A stretch of DNA of 22,522 nt from Parachlorella kessleri (GCA_001598975.1 BBXU01001980.1:1-22522); one strand, 5' to 3'; shown: positions 9,912 through 21,199, counted from the stretch's first letter. Numbers and translations are program-made. The notes: generated by a model from the sequence alone, not told the origin.

Positions 9912-12900
9912 TTATTCGTCCCTGACTGGCAGCTTGTAGGATAGGCTGATGTTGTCATCATAGCCAACATCGGAGAAAGGGTCCCGATGCACAAACATCA
10001 TATGCGCATAGCCTCCATTCTCTGCATTCAAGCCACCCAACAGTTCGGCAAAAACTTTTTGGCATATGCTACATGGCGAAGCCTGTGACATCGATATCAA
10101 CCACCATGCTAGCACCCAGATCTCCCTTGCACTTGAGCCTCCTAGTTGCATCTGCCATCAACAAGCTGCCTGCCACAAAACTTGCTCCTAGCACACCTAC
10201 AGGATGGTACAGCATGCCCCAGCCCCTGTCTCATGCTCATCCGGCAGCTGGGGGATTCACCCTAATGCAGGCTGTATCCGGCTTTTAGCTTTGCAAGCAC
10301 GTGACCATGACTCGGCTATGGCAGTTCACATCCAAACCGCCACCGCTGCAGACAGTTGTGGAGCACCCACCTACCTGCGATTCCCAGCAGAAGCTGCGCC
10401 GGAGCTGTCAGCTGGCTGCTCTGTAGTGCCTTGCCCAGGTGCTTGACCAGCATGTACACTGCAGCCGCATCTCCCGGCCGCTGCTCCGCTTCCCTAAGCC
10501 GCCCCTCCGCGGTGGGGGCCCTGCATGGAAGGCGCCCGTGATACAACAAGTGAGTAGAACCGGGAGAGGGGCACAGTGGCAGTCCAGAGAGACTGAAGGT
10601 TCATAATGCTGGCTCCCCCTGTCTAGTGCTTGTGAGCGCAGTGGTTGCATCCCAGCACTCGCCCGGTCTTTACCACAAAAGGTTGCTCCTCGCTATCAAC
10701 ATCCTGACATGATCGCCAAGCACGTTGAGCTTGCACTTGTTTTGAACAATACGACACAGCTTCCGTGCCCCCAGCAACCAAAGGAACCTGCACCTTGACG
10801 CAACCTCCCAGTCCCCTCCGCAGTTTTGGTCCATGCCTGCTGCACTGCCCAGCTAACCTCAGTGGCTCTGCCTCCTGCCCGACAGCTGCTGGCAGCACCT
10901 CCAGCCCGCGCAGCTCTGTGCTGAAGTGGAGCCCTGGCGTGGCTGCCTGCAAGTGCAGGTCCCCCTGCTTGGTGACCGCTAATGTCACATCACTGGCCAC
11001 CCCCTTGAGCTTGTCAACAATGGCCTGCATATCAGGAGAGTATGCTGACCTGTGAGATAGGGGGGCTCTTGACTGATGACTTCGAGGTGGCATCTGGCAG
11101 CCTCTCTGCAAGCAGGCTTTGGGTATATGCATAGGCCCACTCCACCAGACGGGTATTGGACAAAGGCCAGCGCCGCCTACACCACCGGCGGCCACTGTTT
11201 GATACATGCCGTGCTCCGTAGCACTCAATGCAGAGTGGTGCCAGCAGCCCAGCACTAAGCCCCCTGCAACAGCTGCATATGAGGCTCAGTCCCGGACTCA
11301 CCTGTGACCAGGCGCCTCTGTTGCAAACACAGACACAGCCACGCTGGAGGCAATGCCAACACTTGCAGCCAATCTCTCCCTTTACCTCGCCCGCTCACGG
11401 ACCTGTATTCGCTGCGCCTCCGGCTGAATGTCGAGGTAGAACGGACAGAGCTGGCCCACCTCCTTTTGCCGCACCAGCTGGTCCACCTCGCTGGCCGTGC
11501 AGGGACGGCTTATTGGCAGGTCCTGTACACCAGGTGAAAAGTAGTGATGTAAGGGATTGCTGCCTGTTCACCCCTCCGTAGTTGAAGGGATGGCTGGCTT
11601 CATTGTAAAGTCCCTTCCCAGCAAGGTAGCCATGCGCAAGCCATGCTGCTGCCTTTGGACTACAGCGGAATAAGTGGGCATCACTTGGGCGAGCGCACCT
11701 AATTGCGTTACGCCAGCATATGCATGGCCGTACCTGCAGCACTTGGAGGTTGGGTCCTCGCCAGGAGCATGACAGCGTGGGGCGCTCCTGCTGCGCTGTG
11801 TCACCTGCAGAGCGGCCACCGCACTACCATGTCAAGCCATGTGAACGCTAGAAGCGCTGTCTCACAGCGGCTGACTGGACGATGCTTGGCAGCCCCAATC
11901 TCGACTGCCTGCCCTGCAGAGCTTAGCCCCAAACGGAGTGGCTTCTTAGGGTTGATGCTACCTAGCCACAGAGCTGGCTGCACCACTCCCCACATGTAAA
12001 ATGAGACACTTTTGGCCCACCACGACCAGCATTTAAGCTCGACCTCTTCATAATTGTGGCAATCCTTAAGTGTATGCATGTCTGGGTACGGGCTCCTGCA
12101 TCCCTGCTGCCCTTTCCTGTTCACTTCGCCCAAGGAGACTCCCAACTCAGAATACAGGCCGCCCCTTGACCCCTACCGTCCCGCCAACTCAAAACCGCAT
12201 AGGCCCATAGGGACCCGCACGACTGTTCCCTGCCCTGGGACAAAGCACCCTGTCAATCAACCTACCCGAGGTGGGCACCTTGCGCATGCTAAGCCTGATA
12301 TCCAGCGTGTCCGCCTCATGCTGGGCAGCCGAGCGCAGCACCTTGAGGAACAGCCCCAGATCCACGGTGAAGGCGATGAGGTTATTATGCTTGCTCACCA
12401 CGCGATAGCTGGAAGGCTCAAACAACACCTCCTGCGGGGGAGGGAGTGATTTGGGTGGGGCTGACCTACTGGTGAGGAGGGCAGTGGGCTGCTGCAGTGC
12501 CATGAGCAGCCTGAAAGAGCACGCCCTGAATGGGGAGCTGGCGCTGCTGGTGAAGCGGGGGATGTTGGGGACAAGCTGTCAGGGTCTCAGCGCTGAAGAC
12601 GGACAAAGAGTGGCTAAGAGGGAGGCGAGCCAACCATAAACTGGCCTGTCCCCCACCGACATACATTTAAGGCAGCACCTGTGGCAGCTGCATTGTAGGC
12701 ATAACACAGCTGCTTGCAGTGGTGCGATCCTAGGCACACCGTCCCTGCTGCCAAAAAGCAGCTGGCATGGCTCACCAGCGCCAGGCGGGCCGTGATTTGC
12801 AGGCCGTCGGCGTTCAGGGTGGTCTGTATAAGGTGGACATCCTCGGGACTCATTAGTAGCTGGCACTGCTTGCCAAACTTCTCTAGTGTGGGCAAGAAAC

Positions 12901-12952
12901 CTTTTTCCAGCACCCTCAGCCCACGATCAGACAGGGTGGCCTTGAACTTCAT
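9912..12952 (-). CDS. HUS1: HUS1, subunit of the 9-1-1 DNA-damage checkpoint clamp
   Basis: Exons (minus): 12952-12776, 12431-12266, 11913-11828, 11522-11403, 11024-10858, 10520-10375 and 10021-9912; 972 nt, 323 residues, in frame. The N-terminus MKFKATLSDRGLRVLEKGFL and MSPEDVHLIQ fit the first PCNA-like fold of HUS1. EVLFEPSSYRVVSKHNNLIA and VDLGLFLKVLRSA follow, then the family hallmark DLPIS, CPFYLDIQPEAQRIQ, the strand DVTLAVTKQGDLHLQAA, VYMLVKHLGKALQSSQL and the end SLSYKLPVRDE. HUS1 forms a ring with RAD9 and RAD1, loaded at damaged DNA by RAD17-RFC to activate ATR signalling (family knowledge). The length matches plant HUS1 (about 320) better than human (280). The exon 3 end (LAFTWLDM then DLPIS) is the least certain join: homologues usually have a few more residues there, so a tiny exon may be missing. 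Confidence 0.88.
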
Positions 12953-12980
12953 CTAGCTAGGACCCCTTGGCTAGCTAGAT
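12951..12980 (-). promoter_or_regulatory. Perfect hairpin spanning the HUS1 start codon
   Basis: ATCTAGCTAG at 12951-12960 and CTAGCTAGAT at 12971-12980 are exact reverse complements with a 10-base spacer. In the HUS1 transcript this makes a 10-bp stem whose last two paired bases are the A and U of the start AUG. The inverted repeat is certain. A role in limiting initiation is inferred. Confidence 0.45.
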
Positions 12981-13334
12981 CACATTAGAGCCAGCAGGGC
13001 TACCACAGACACAGAGTTTCGTCGATTGAGGCGTACACTAAGAGCAGTGGTTGGTTCATCAAGAATCTTCAACCAGTCCCATGACGCAATTGTGCCAGAC
13101 GAAAGAGCTCACCTCAGTCAACCATGATACTGATAACGTGTTACCTTGCTTCATTCAATTTCTTTGTTTTTGGCAGTGCCAGCAGGTGAGTAAGGATGAC
13201 AGACGATATGCGCGCTCTTCCACCACCACCACCACCACCAAGCAATGCGGGCACAAGAATGCACGTCAGTTCCCATCAATAGGCGGTACTCCGAGATTTC
13301 CACAGTGGCGTTGGCCCCAGTGGCCACTGCTGCC
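12953..13334. promoter_or_regulatory. Divergent promoter region between HUS1 and LRR gene
   Basis: About 380 bases separate the two head-to-head start codons and must contain both leaders. It includes the HUS1 start hairpin and a (CCA)7 microsatellite at 13220-13240 that would fall in the LRR gene's 5' leader. No TATA box is evident. Shared regulation is inferred from position only. Confidence 0.45.
13220..13240 (+). repeat. (CCA)7 microsatellite
   Basis: Seven uninterrupted CCA units, about 95 bases before the LRR start codon, probably within its 5' untranslated region. Confidence 0.9.
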
Positions 13335-16300
13335 ATGGCTGACATGGAGCAGAAGGGAACAGGCTCGGTTCCGACCCTACTAAGTCTCAGCCTGCACGTA
13401 AGTCGCTTTGATATATTATTGCACGCCTGTGTTGGTTACGGGTTTCTTGTCGCTGTGGGTGGGTCAGCAGGGTGGCCACCTGGCCTGGGGTGCAGGGTTA
13501 TACTGTCTTTGGGCAGCTATAGCAGCTTAAATACTACACCCTAACTGTGTGCAAGAACCCTGTTGCAGGCAGCACTGGCTGGGGATTACTGGAGAGTGCA
13601 GAGGAGGCAGCTGGCGGTGAGCGAAATGTCCCCCGGAGTAATCGATCTTAGGCCTGGCTGTCTGGGTCTGGGTCGGTGAAAGGTCGGGGATCATTAGTGC
13701 AGTCCTCTTTTATGGACTGGCATGCAGCAAGCAATTGGTAGATAAAAGCTGAGCTGCTGCACTATACCTGGGTGTCACTCTCACTGTCAATGTCGCCTGG
13801 CTGGAATGAAGGCCTGCTTTACCACAGTGACTGCAGTGGGGGCATGCACTGCACCGTGCTTCCCCGCCCTGCAAGCACTCCTTGTGATCACATGACATTC
13901 AGCACCCGGTCAGTTGCTGGTTCCCTTGGTTACTTACCCCCACCAACTCGCCAGGCTTGGGCTGGCCGCCTGTGTGCCTGCTTGCCTGCCTCCTGCCTGC
14001 TATATTCCCGGTATCAGGAGAAAACAACCTTGCAAGCTTGGCTGCCTGGCTGCCCGCCTGCAGTATCTCCCAGAGGACGTAGCTAATGAGCTGCTCGCGG
14101 AGCTGCTTCGGCAGCGGCGGATTGAGGCACCCCAGCTGGAGCTGTTCCAACACAGTGCCACTGCTGTAGAGGCGGACTGCTCGGTGGGGGCAGGCGTGGG
14201 CGCAGGCTGGCTGTCCTACCTTGGCAAGTTCAGGTGGGAGCGTGGGGCTGCTTTGGGGGCTGCCTGTGGGGCATGTACTTGAGATGGGATGTATGTGTGG
14301 CCGAGTGGTTGGCGACCAGCAGTGGGGCCGGTGCCCAGCTGGGGTGTGTATTGTGGCTCCCAGATTTATTCCGGAGCAACACATAAACCATGCGTCTCTG
14401 GGTTCAAAATGCGTCCCTGGGTCGGCGTTAAGAGACTGTTTGGTACGCCAAGAGCAGGCTATTAATTGCACCCCCTAGTTGCACCCCCTGCACCCCCTGC
14501 CTTAAGCACTTCTCTGAAGTTGAAATTCTGGACCCTGAGCTCAAAAATTTCCACTGCTGCATTCTGAGCGTAGAAGCAAGGCAGTTGGCGTCTTGATTGC
14601 GCAGGTGCTTGCACAAGCTCCAGCTGCTGCGCTGTGCCAAGCTGCGCAGTGAGCACTTGGCCATGCTGGAGCCGCTGGCACCCACGCTCAACATGCTGAT
14701 CCTGGCCGGCTGCAGCGCCCTCACCGCGGCAGGGGCACCCCACCTAGCCAGCCTGACGGGGCTGCAGCAGCTTGACTTGACAGGTAGGTCATCTAGCTAT
14801 CGTCTTGGCCTCCTGTCAGTGTTCCCTTTGTATGGTGTACCTGGTTGAGGCTACTGGGATGAACTTTGATGCGCTATGAAAGGGAAGGTAGTTGACCTGG
14901 GTGTGCCGTGATACGGTGCGCAATGTGTGATCAAATTATGTGTGACGCCGTCCGCCAGGGGTGCAGGCATGTCTGCCCTGTGTCCAAGTCAGGGGCCCCT
15001 CATCATCACCTGCTCAGATCTCGCCTGTGCTTTCTTGCTGCAGACACAAACATGGGCCCCCCGACGAGTCGCAGCCTTTCCCGCCTCACAAACCTAACCT
15101 CCCTCTCCCTAGGTGGCCTACTTACTACCGACGACTGTCTCAGCGCCCTTACAAGGTGCGCTCCGTGCTGGTTGCAGATAATGTGAAGTTGCACTGCACT
15201 GCTCTGCTTGGGGCAACTGGTTGGGGCAACTGTGTGTGGAATGCAGTGGGTGTGGCGGGTGTCCATTGATCCAACCCTAGTCCAACCCTAAATGGCCCCA
15301 CCAACTGTGAGACCTCTGCATCAGCAGCCACAGCTCTCTTGGTGCGGCACTTCAACATACCCCTCCGTTCCAACAAAAGGCGTTGTGCTGCCCTGGCCCC
15401 TAGGTGTCATGCCTGTGGCAATAATCTCATGTGAAATGACCACCTTCAGTGCTACATACTGGTCCAGCTCAGTGGTCTACAATGGCTAGTATTGTGGGTC
15501 TACAAACTGGCTCACCGCCGCATATGGGCATTCGAGCGGCTCACACTATGCCTTGCAAGTGGCTCTGACCCGAGTCCAGATCTAACCCGTGTTTGCGCGC
15601 AGGCTCACTGGCCTGCAGCAGCTGGTGCTTTGGGGCTCTGACCTGAGCGACCACTGCATGTGGGACCTGGAACGGCTCACTGCCCTCACAGAGCTAGACA
15701 TCAGCCTCACCAAGTGCAGCGCTCCGCCCGTGCTGGGCACGCTGCGGGTGCTGAGCATGATCCACTGCCAGCTGGATGTGGTGGGCGAGGACCGGGAGTC
15801 AGTGTGGCTGGACAAGGGGTGAGTCGGTAGTGCACGCGGCTGGGGCGTTTGGTGTTATTCTATGATCTGGCTTCGCAATCCCGTGAAACGTCAAACCACA
15901 GCCTGATGTATTAAGGCTGGCATCCAGTGGAAGGCAGCTGAGGTGTCAAGGTGGCCTTGTCATACAGTCGCAAGGCTCTAGCCGTTGAAACCATGGTCCA
16001 TGTCTGCTTGCCCCCCACACCACGGCAGGGCCACCCTTCCTGCCCTCGAGGTCCTGAATCTTCAGTCAGCCAACTTCTCGGACCCCCGAGGCACTGCTCT
16101 CCTTCACCAGCTGGTCTGCGGGGCGTCTGGCAGCCTGCGAGAGCTGCGGCTGGCTGGGTCCAATGTTCCGAGCCTGGCTTCCATGGCCGATATGGCACGA
16201 CTGACCTATCTGGACCTGGCAGGTGGGCCTGCAGGTAGTTTGAGAGTTGTGTTTGTGGCTTGTGAGAGCGTTGCGGTGCTGGGTCCGACCGGTGCCTAGC

Positions 16301-18084
16301 TTGTCATCCGTTGCAGGCTGAAAGAAAACACGACACGCCAGGATCTAGCAGGAGGGCTGCAGTGGCAATGCTGGCCCCTGCCACTGGCCGTGCCGTTACT
16401 GGGTGGTTGTGGCAGCATGTGCTGTGGCATGGCAGTGCCATTGCCCCAGAAACTTGCTCTGTTCAGCTCATTGGCAGGTCCAGGGTGCTCACGTCCTCCA
16501 TCTCTTGACAAATAGGTCGCAATGTGGCAGTCAACCACATTGCTCGGCACGGGGTGAAGACCTGACTGGCTGCCATCTAGGATTGGCCCTGTTGGCGTAA
16601 CAGTGCCGGACACCACTAATCCGTGTTTTAACCATAGCCACCTACTCTGTTCTGCTCAGCAACATGGCCCTGCTACTCCTGCACCGTCTTTGCTGTTGCC
16701 TTTGACTCACCCCAGTGCCCTCTCATGGTATCTCCCTTGCAGGCACCCCTATCCACGATGCAATGCTGGGCAACCTGGCGCTGCTGCCTTTACGCCACCT
16801 TTCGCTGGCGGACACTGGCGTGACAGATAATGGAATAGGCCAGCTGCTGGCCATGGGGTCCCTGGTGCATTTGGACCTGAGGAACAGCCCCATGGGGGAC
16901 GGCTGCATGGGCGTGCTCCTGCAGCTGCCACTGCTGGACTGGCTGGACCTGTCAGGCACAGAGTTTACAGGTCTGTGTGGTGCCGATGTTGGCCTGGCGA
17001 CTTGCTGAGTTGTGTAGGAGGCAAAGGGATGCTGTTTACGTATGATAACATTGCGATGGCTGGCTCTGCACTTCCAGCTGGCACTTAGGCCAGCCGGGCA
17101 TCCATGAGCAATAGTATCTTCATGAGGCAAGCGAATTACTTCTTGGTGGAAGCCCGCTTTGCAATGATGTGCTGCACGAGAAAGCGCCTGATTAGTACAC
17201 AATGCAAGCCTAGTTCCCCTGCCCTCAAGTACTTGCAGGTCTTTGTATCCACGGTGGGGCTCGCTGACTGCTTTTTTCTGTTTGCAGGCAACCTGTCCAG
17301 CAAGGACTTACCAGGGCCCCTGCCCTCCCTCACACATCTAGCGCTCAGCAGCACCCGTATCACCGACCGTGGCTGCAAGCTGCTTTCCCGCCTAGCACCC
17401 TCCCTGCAAAGTCTGCAGTTGGGCAGCATCGCAGTCACCGACGCCGGCTTGCGATCGCTGGCCAAGCTCGCTTCTCTGACCAGCCTCGCCCTGGACGGCT
17501 GCGTGGTGTCTGACCACGGCTTAGGTGCCCTGTCGCCCCTGGCTAAGCTAAGGGAGCTCAGGCTGGACAACTGCTGGCTGCTGAGCGAGGGCGGGTGCTT
17601 GGCGGTGCTGGAGCTGGGGTTGCCGGCTGTAGAGAGCTTGCATTTAAATGGGGTGGATATATTAGGTGGCCAGCACGGGCTGGGAGGCCCTGGGCCACGC
17701 CAGGCCCTGGGTGCTGGGACAACAGCCACCCACCACCGGCAGCGCCAGCGGGGGCAGCAGCATGGCAGGGTGGCTAATGGGACCCCCAAGCCAGCAGCCA
17801 GCAGGCAAAGCGGCAGCGGCGACAGCAGCGTTGCAGCTGGCACAGCCGCAGGCCTCGACAAGAGCGGTGGCGTAATAAAGCCGGCAGCAGCAACTGCGGC
17901 TCCAATAGCCTTTCGATTTGGCAGGGTGTCGGAGGATCTGCTGCCCTATGATGAGCGTATAAAGTACACGAGGGACGAGCTTCTTGAATTGCAGCAGTCA
18001 GGGGTGCATAGCTGTGCAGAAGAGGGGCACAGGCTCGGTGCGCTACTGCCACCAGACCTTTCCCGCAGCAGCGTGTGGTTATAG
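13335..18084 (+). CDS. Leucine-rich-repeat (RNI-like) protein with C-terminal YxxxxL-phi motif
   Basis: Exons: 13335-13397, 13569-13616, 14064-14233, 14605-14783, 15044-15155, 15603-15818, 16029-16222, 16743-16970 and 17288-18084; 2007 nt, 668 residues, all in frame. The start sits in a good context (GCCATGG). The first 90 residues are helical (LPEDVANELLAELLRQRRIE), as in plant RNI-like and animal ZYG11/ZER1-type LRR proteins. More than ten LRRs follow, for example LTGLQQLDLTG, LRELRLAGSNV, LRHLSLADTGVTDNGIGQLL and LTSLALDGCVVSDHGLGAL. Their TDxGL units resemble the cysteine-containing/RNI type found in F-box adaptors, but I see no F-box. After the repeats comes a 90-residue Gly/Ala/Gln/Ser linker, then a conserved-looking tail with IKYTRDELLELQ (630-638). 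It is probably a cytosolic protein-binding adaptor; its partner is unknown. Introns after exons 4, 7 and 8 are phase 1 at repeat ends. Confidence 0.87.
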
Positions 18085-18096
18085 CTACTAGCTATA
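18080..18096. repeat. Palindrome at the LRR gene's stop codon
   Basis: TATAGCTA (18080-18087) and TAGCTATA (18089-18096) mirror each other around one C, and the TAG stop at 18082-18084 lies inside the left arm. An RNA hairpin would need a larger loop, so at most about six pairs would form. No function is claimed. Confidence 0.6.
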
Positions 18097-18212
18097 GTAT
18101 ACGTTGCCAAGGTAAGTTCCTCGATTGTTCCCACTGATGTGCACATGGGAAACGGTACTCCTGAACATACTACCATTTGACTGGTAGGCACCATGTGGCA
18201 AAAGTAAATTCT

Positions 18213-18217
18213 TGTAA
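18213..18217 (+). terminator. TGTAA polyadenylation signal of the LRR gene
   Basis: TGTAA is the usual polyadenylation signal in Chlamydomonas-type algae. It lies about 130 bases after the LRR stop codon. A donor-like GGTAAGT at 18110-18116 lies between them, so a 3' UTR intron cannot be excluded. Confidence 0.55.
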
Positions 18218-18533
18218 GACCTGGTGTAGGTAATGCCCTATGATTATGAGCTGGAGACATTTAACCGAGCATTCCAGGAACCAAACTGCATAGGCCTGCA
18301 ACACCCTAAAACGTAGTTGCATTTGCCTCCTCCAATCGTGGGCCTGGTTGCTTCCAGTCATGTCATGACGGCGGCTAAAAAAGAATATTACGCACATCAA
18401 CAAGGAAGCTGAGGTTTCACTAAACTTAATTTACCCAACTGCTGCAAATCGCTGCCTGCCTGCCTGCATGCCTGCCTGCATTTACGACGGAGTGCTCCGG
18501 CTTCAGCGCTGCCGGTGCGAAAAGCCCCCGGTG
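18218..18533. other. Tail-to-tail intergenic between LRR and GCK genes
   Basis: About 315 bases with no gene. The right end has a short TGCC-rich run (about 18454-18479). No TGTAA was found on the minus strand for the GCK gene. Confidence 0.5.
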
Positions 18534-19581
18534 CTAAGACTGTACAGCTGCTGCCTCCGCATGCTGCTCCCGTTGCTGCTGCTGCTGCTCCCGCTGCTGC
18601 CCCTCCTCTGCCTGCCCCTGCTGCACCTGCCCGTCCTCCTGCTCCCTCATCATTGCCTCCTCCTCCTCTAGAAGCGGTGCGTAGTAATCTTTATGTGCCA
18701 TCATGCACTCCCGCAGCATCATCGTCTGCACGGCAGACAACACAGCAGCTCAGGCACCGCAGCTCTGGCCTGAAAAGGGCACAGCCGCATAACTGCATCC
18801 AGCCCTGTAAGCACGACCCACCTCATACTCCATGTTTGCACTACCTGCCACCCATACTGATAACATGTGGTTGCAACAACCAACTCCACGTCAGCAGACT
18901 CACACAGCCCAAGACCTTCAGGTGGGGCAGCACCACATCTCTTGCTACCCTGCTAAGGCTGTAAAACATTCAAAAAAACTTTTCCTGAGTACACAGGGAG
19001 TCCCACAAGTGAGCCCCTTTACCGCTATGCCCACCTGCTTGTGACATTCTGCTGTGAAGTCGCTCTTGGCATCCCGCTCTCTGTCGACACACTTGCTCCA
19101 AGCCTGCAGGCAGCAGAAGCAAGCAAGGTAGTAACTCACAGCTACCTGGTCATCCACCCTCCAGCAGAAGCTGCTTTCAGAGCCAAGGATGTCATGATGC
19201 CAACCCTTAAGTACCTGCAAACCAGCAGTTGAGCCCGTCCGCAAGCCACACTGGCTCCGAGCCAAGCACACTCACTATAAACGCATTTCGGCACCCTCCT
19301 CCCTTCATAAACTTGCAGAAGCCGCACGTCTCCTTGCTGTCATCCTCATCGTCATCCTCCTCTACACCAGCAGCTGCTGCTTGCGCAAGAGTTGCTGGCT
19401 GCTCGGGCGGCTGCGTAGCTGCTGGCTGCTGGCTATCCTCCGCCCCGGCTGCCCCCGCTTGCTGCTTGGCGCCCTCTCCTGCACATCCAGCAACTGCGAC
19501 CTGCCCAATTAAAGGTACTATATGACTAGGGTGCCAATTGCGCAGGCCATACCCAGGCGCACACCTCACATGCCGGTACAT
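18534..19581 (-). CDS. GCK-domain protein (twin cysteine motifs)
   Basis: Exons (minus): 19581-19276, 19103-19035 and 18725-18534; 188 residues if the ATG at 19581 is used. The core is ETCGFCKFMKGGGCRNAFI, AWSKCVDRERDAK, AECHKQ and TMMLRECMMAHKDYYAPLLE, with cysteines at 86, 89, 97, 107, 122 and 132. This is the plant/algal GCK domain, named for its conserved Gly, Cys and Lys. Its spaced cysteine pairs suggest a disulfide-stabilised helical hairpin like CHCH proteins of the mitochondrial intermembrane space, but that comparison is mine. An acidic run (EEDDDEDDS) precedes it, and a Gln/Glu-rich tail encoded by CAG/GAG triplets follows. The two internal joins are phase 0 and secure. The start is not: an alternative first exon at 19973-19898 (MAGTVVRCAATHNNKATK, no acidic residues) splices in frame to an acceptor before GEGAKQQ and also looks like a targeting peptide. 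Confidence 0.8.
18558..18605 (-). repeat. CAG/GAG triplet tract coding Gln/Glu-rich tail
   Basis: The last exon of the GCK gene holds an imperfect CAG-type tract giving QQREQQQQQREQ. It is in frame and may vary in length between strains. Confidence 0.75.
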
Positions 19582-20615
19582 GTCAACGAATTTCGAGACA
19601 GGTTACACGTTCAGCCGTGATCGACTGACCTAACATTCTAGCGTTGTCGGGTAGGCCAGGCAAGGAGAGCCACTTGCAGTAACAGGAGAGACACCTCACA
19701 ACCCAAGGCTGGACAGTACGGTTCTGGAATGGGGTAGAGAACTGTGTTAAGTTAAAGTTAACTGTGCAGCCCATGCAGCCCTCTAGTAAGGTCTCCGCAG
19801 CAAGGTGCAGCAGGGAGACTAAGCAGGCCTAGCACGCCGGCCAATTGCTCTGTTGCTGATCCAGTGGCAAGGCTAGGTTGGCCTCCGCATCACACACCTG
19901 TGACGAAGTGCAGGGCACTCTTCGTGGCCTTGTTGTTGTGTGTGGCAGCGCATCTCACCACCGTCCCAGCCATGTCGTTAGGCTTGGATCCTACAGCGAC
20001 TGCTCCTCCTGCTTTGCAGCCAGCAAGGCGACCGCATCGGTGATCACGGTTATCACCATCTCCCGACAGCTGGTGGGGTGTCTGTCACATTGTTGTTCAG
20101 AGACTACAAAGCAAGGCAGGCAGTGTCGGAGGTGGCGCAGTATATAGCCTGCCAGGGCAACAACCAGAACTGCTGGAAAAATGCTGGAATAATGCCCACG
20201 CTGACTGCTAGTTGCTGCAACGACTGGGTGATGATACCTGAGCATTGTTGTACAACCATGGCAACCGTAGGATTTGTTAATCTAGGGATGGCATGCTGAA
20301 GGAAATGCGCCAAGCAGCGGCGAAAACCAACAGCTAAGCTATGCCAAATACAGGCAACATCACCTACCGTGGCCACGTTGTGAAAGTAGTATTGCATGCT
20401 TGCATAGTTAAGATGCTGGTTTTTGCACGTTTTGTGGGAATCGCACAAGCGTAACTGTGCCTTGGGTGGTGCTCTGGGCACACCACCGGAAACCAGGCAG
20501 GTGCGTAGGTCTGCTTGTCTCTCAAATCGCAAGCACTCGACAATCGGAAACTAAAACGCAAGCCCCCATTAGCATCCACTCTGTCCTGACACTACCGTCA
20601 GTCACCACACAAGTT
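19582..20615. other. Region without a supported gene, upstream of GCK
   Basis: About 1 kb. The minus strand has open frames at 20104-20532 and 19991-20245; the latter holds a membrane-helix-like stretch (SSIFPAVLVVALAGYILRHL). Neither matches a family, and the frames overlap each other, so I do not call a gene. The possible alternative GCK first exon is at 19898-19973. Confidence 0.4.
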
Positions 20616-20915
20616 TAGCTGCTTTAGACGCTCCCCATGGAACTGTGTAGCAAAGGGTTGGCAAGCCGCTCCCGACGCCCCACCCCAGTCCGACAGTGTG
20701 GCGCACTAGGTGCACTTAGCCAAGCACGACTAGGGCGATACCCTAAGTGCCCAAGGAATCGCATCGAGCAGTGCAACAAGTGGACCACAACAATGTTAAA
20801 GGGCTTGTCTGCCTGCCCCCTCCGCCTATGCAGTATCTCATCACCCATGTGGTCCCTCCACCTCAATAAAAGCGTACGGCGACTGTAGCCCTCGGCACAG
20901 ACATCCTGGCGATGT
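20616..20915 (-). mobile_element. LINE fragment, reverse-transcriptase C-terminal tail (copy 1, decayed)
   Basis: On the minus strand this reads LRWRDHMGDEILHRRRGQ and SMRFLGHLG, the tail found after the reverse-transcriptase domain in many non-LTR retrotransposons (RW.D.isn.E.l.r.g, lRwlGHv.RM). It aligns along its whole length with copy 2 at 22210-22522. The stretch after GHLG is out of register with copy 2 for about 20 residues and then returns to GVGRRERLANPLL, which means two compensating indels. No upstream RT catalytic domain is present, so it is a dead remnant. Confidence 0.75.
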
Positions 20916-21012
20916 TAACAACGTTGTTGAGCGCAGTTTAGTGCCAGTAACACACGGCCATGCAACACTGCTGACATCACTAGTACTATAAACATGGGCA
21001 GCCTGGTGTGCC

Positions 21013-21021
21013 AAAAAAAAA
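21013..21021 (+). repeat. A9 homopolymer
   Basis: Nine consecutive adenines mark the left side of the repeat-rich block. They may be an old element's tail or simple slippage. Confidence 0.6.
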
Positions 21022-21199
21022 GGGGAAAGATTACTCCGTGGCTACTTGGGGCCTAGCCCCGTAGGGCTTCCCCAAGGAGGACAACCAGTGGTTGACATGC
21101 CTGCGGCGGGGGGTAACGACACCACGGCTGCGTACATCTGCCAGAGGGCAGGGGGACAGCTATCGTGGCGACGGGAAGCAGACGGGTCGGCCCGCCTGC

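Noticed and set aside
11039..11200. Possible extra HUS1 exon reading LVEWAYAYTQSLLAERL
   Set aside because: It looks protein-like and ends at a donor-like CACAG/GTCAGC, but joining RIQ directly to AIVDKLK gives the contiguous family sequence in phase. Possibly an alternative exon.
18080..18096. Hairpin terminator at the LRR stop
   Set aside because: The palindrome has a one-base centre and cannot form a full hairpin; nuclear genes of this type end by polyadenylation, for which TGTAA at 18213 is a better candidate.
20104..20532. Minus-strand 142-residue frame
   Set aside because: No recognisable motif, and it overlaps another frame of equal quality. Probably random in this lower-GC stretch.
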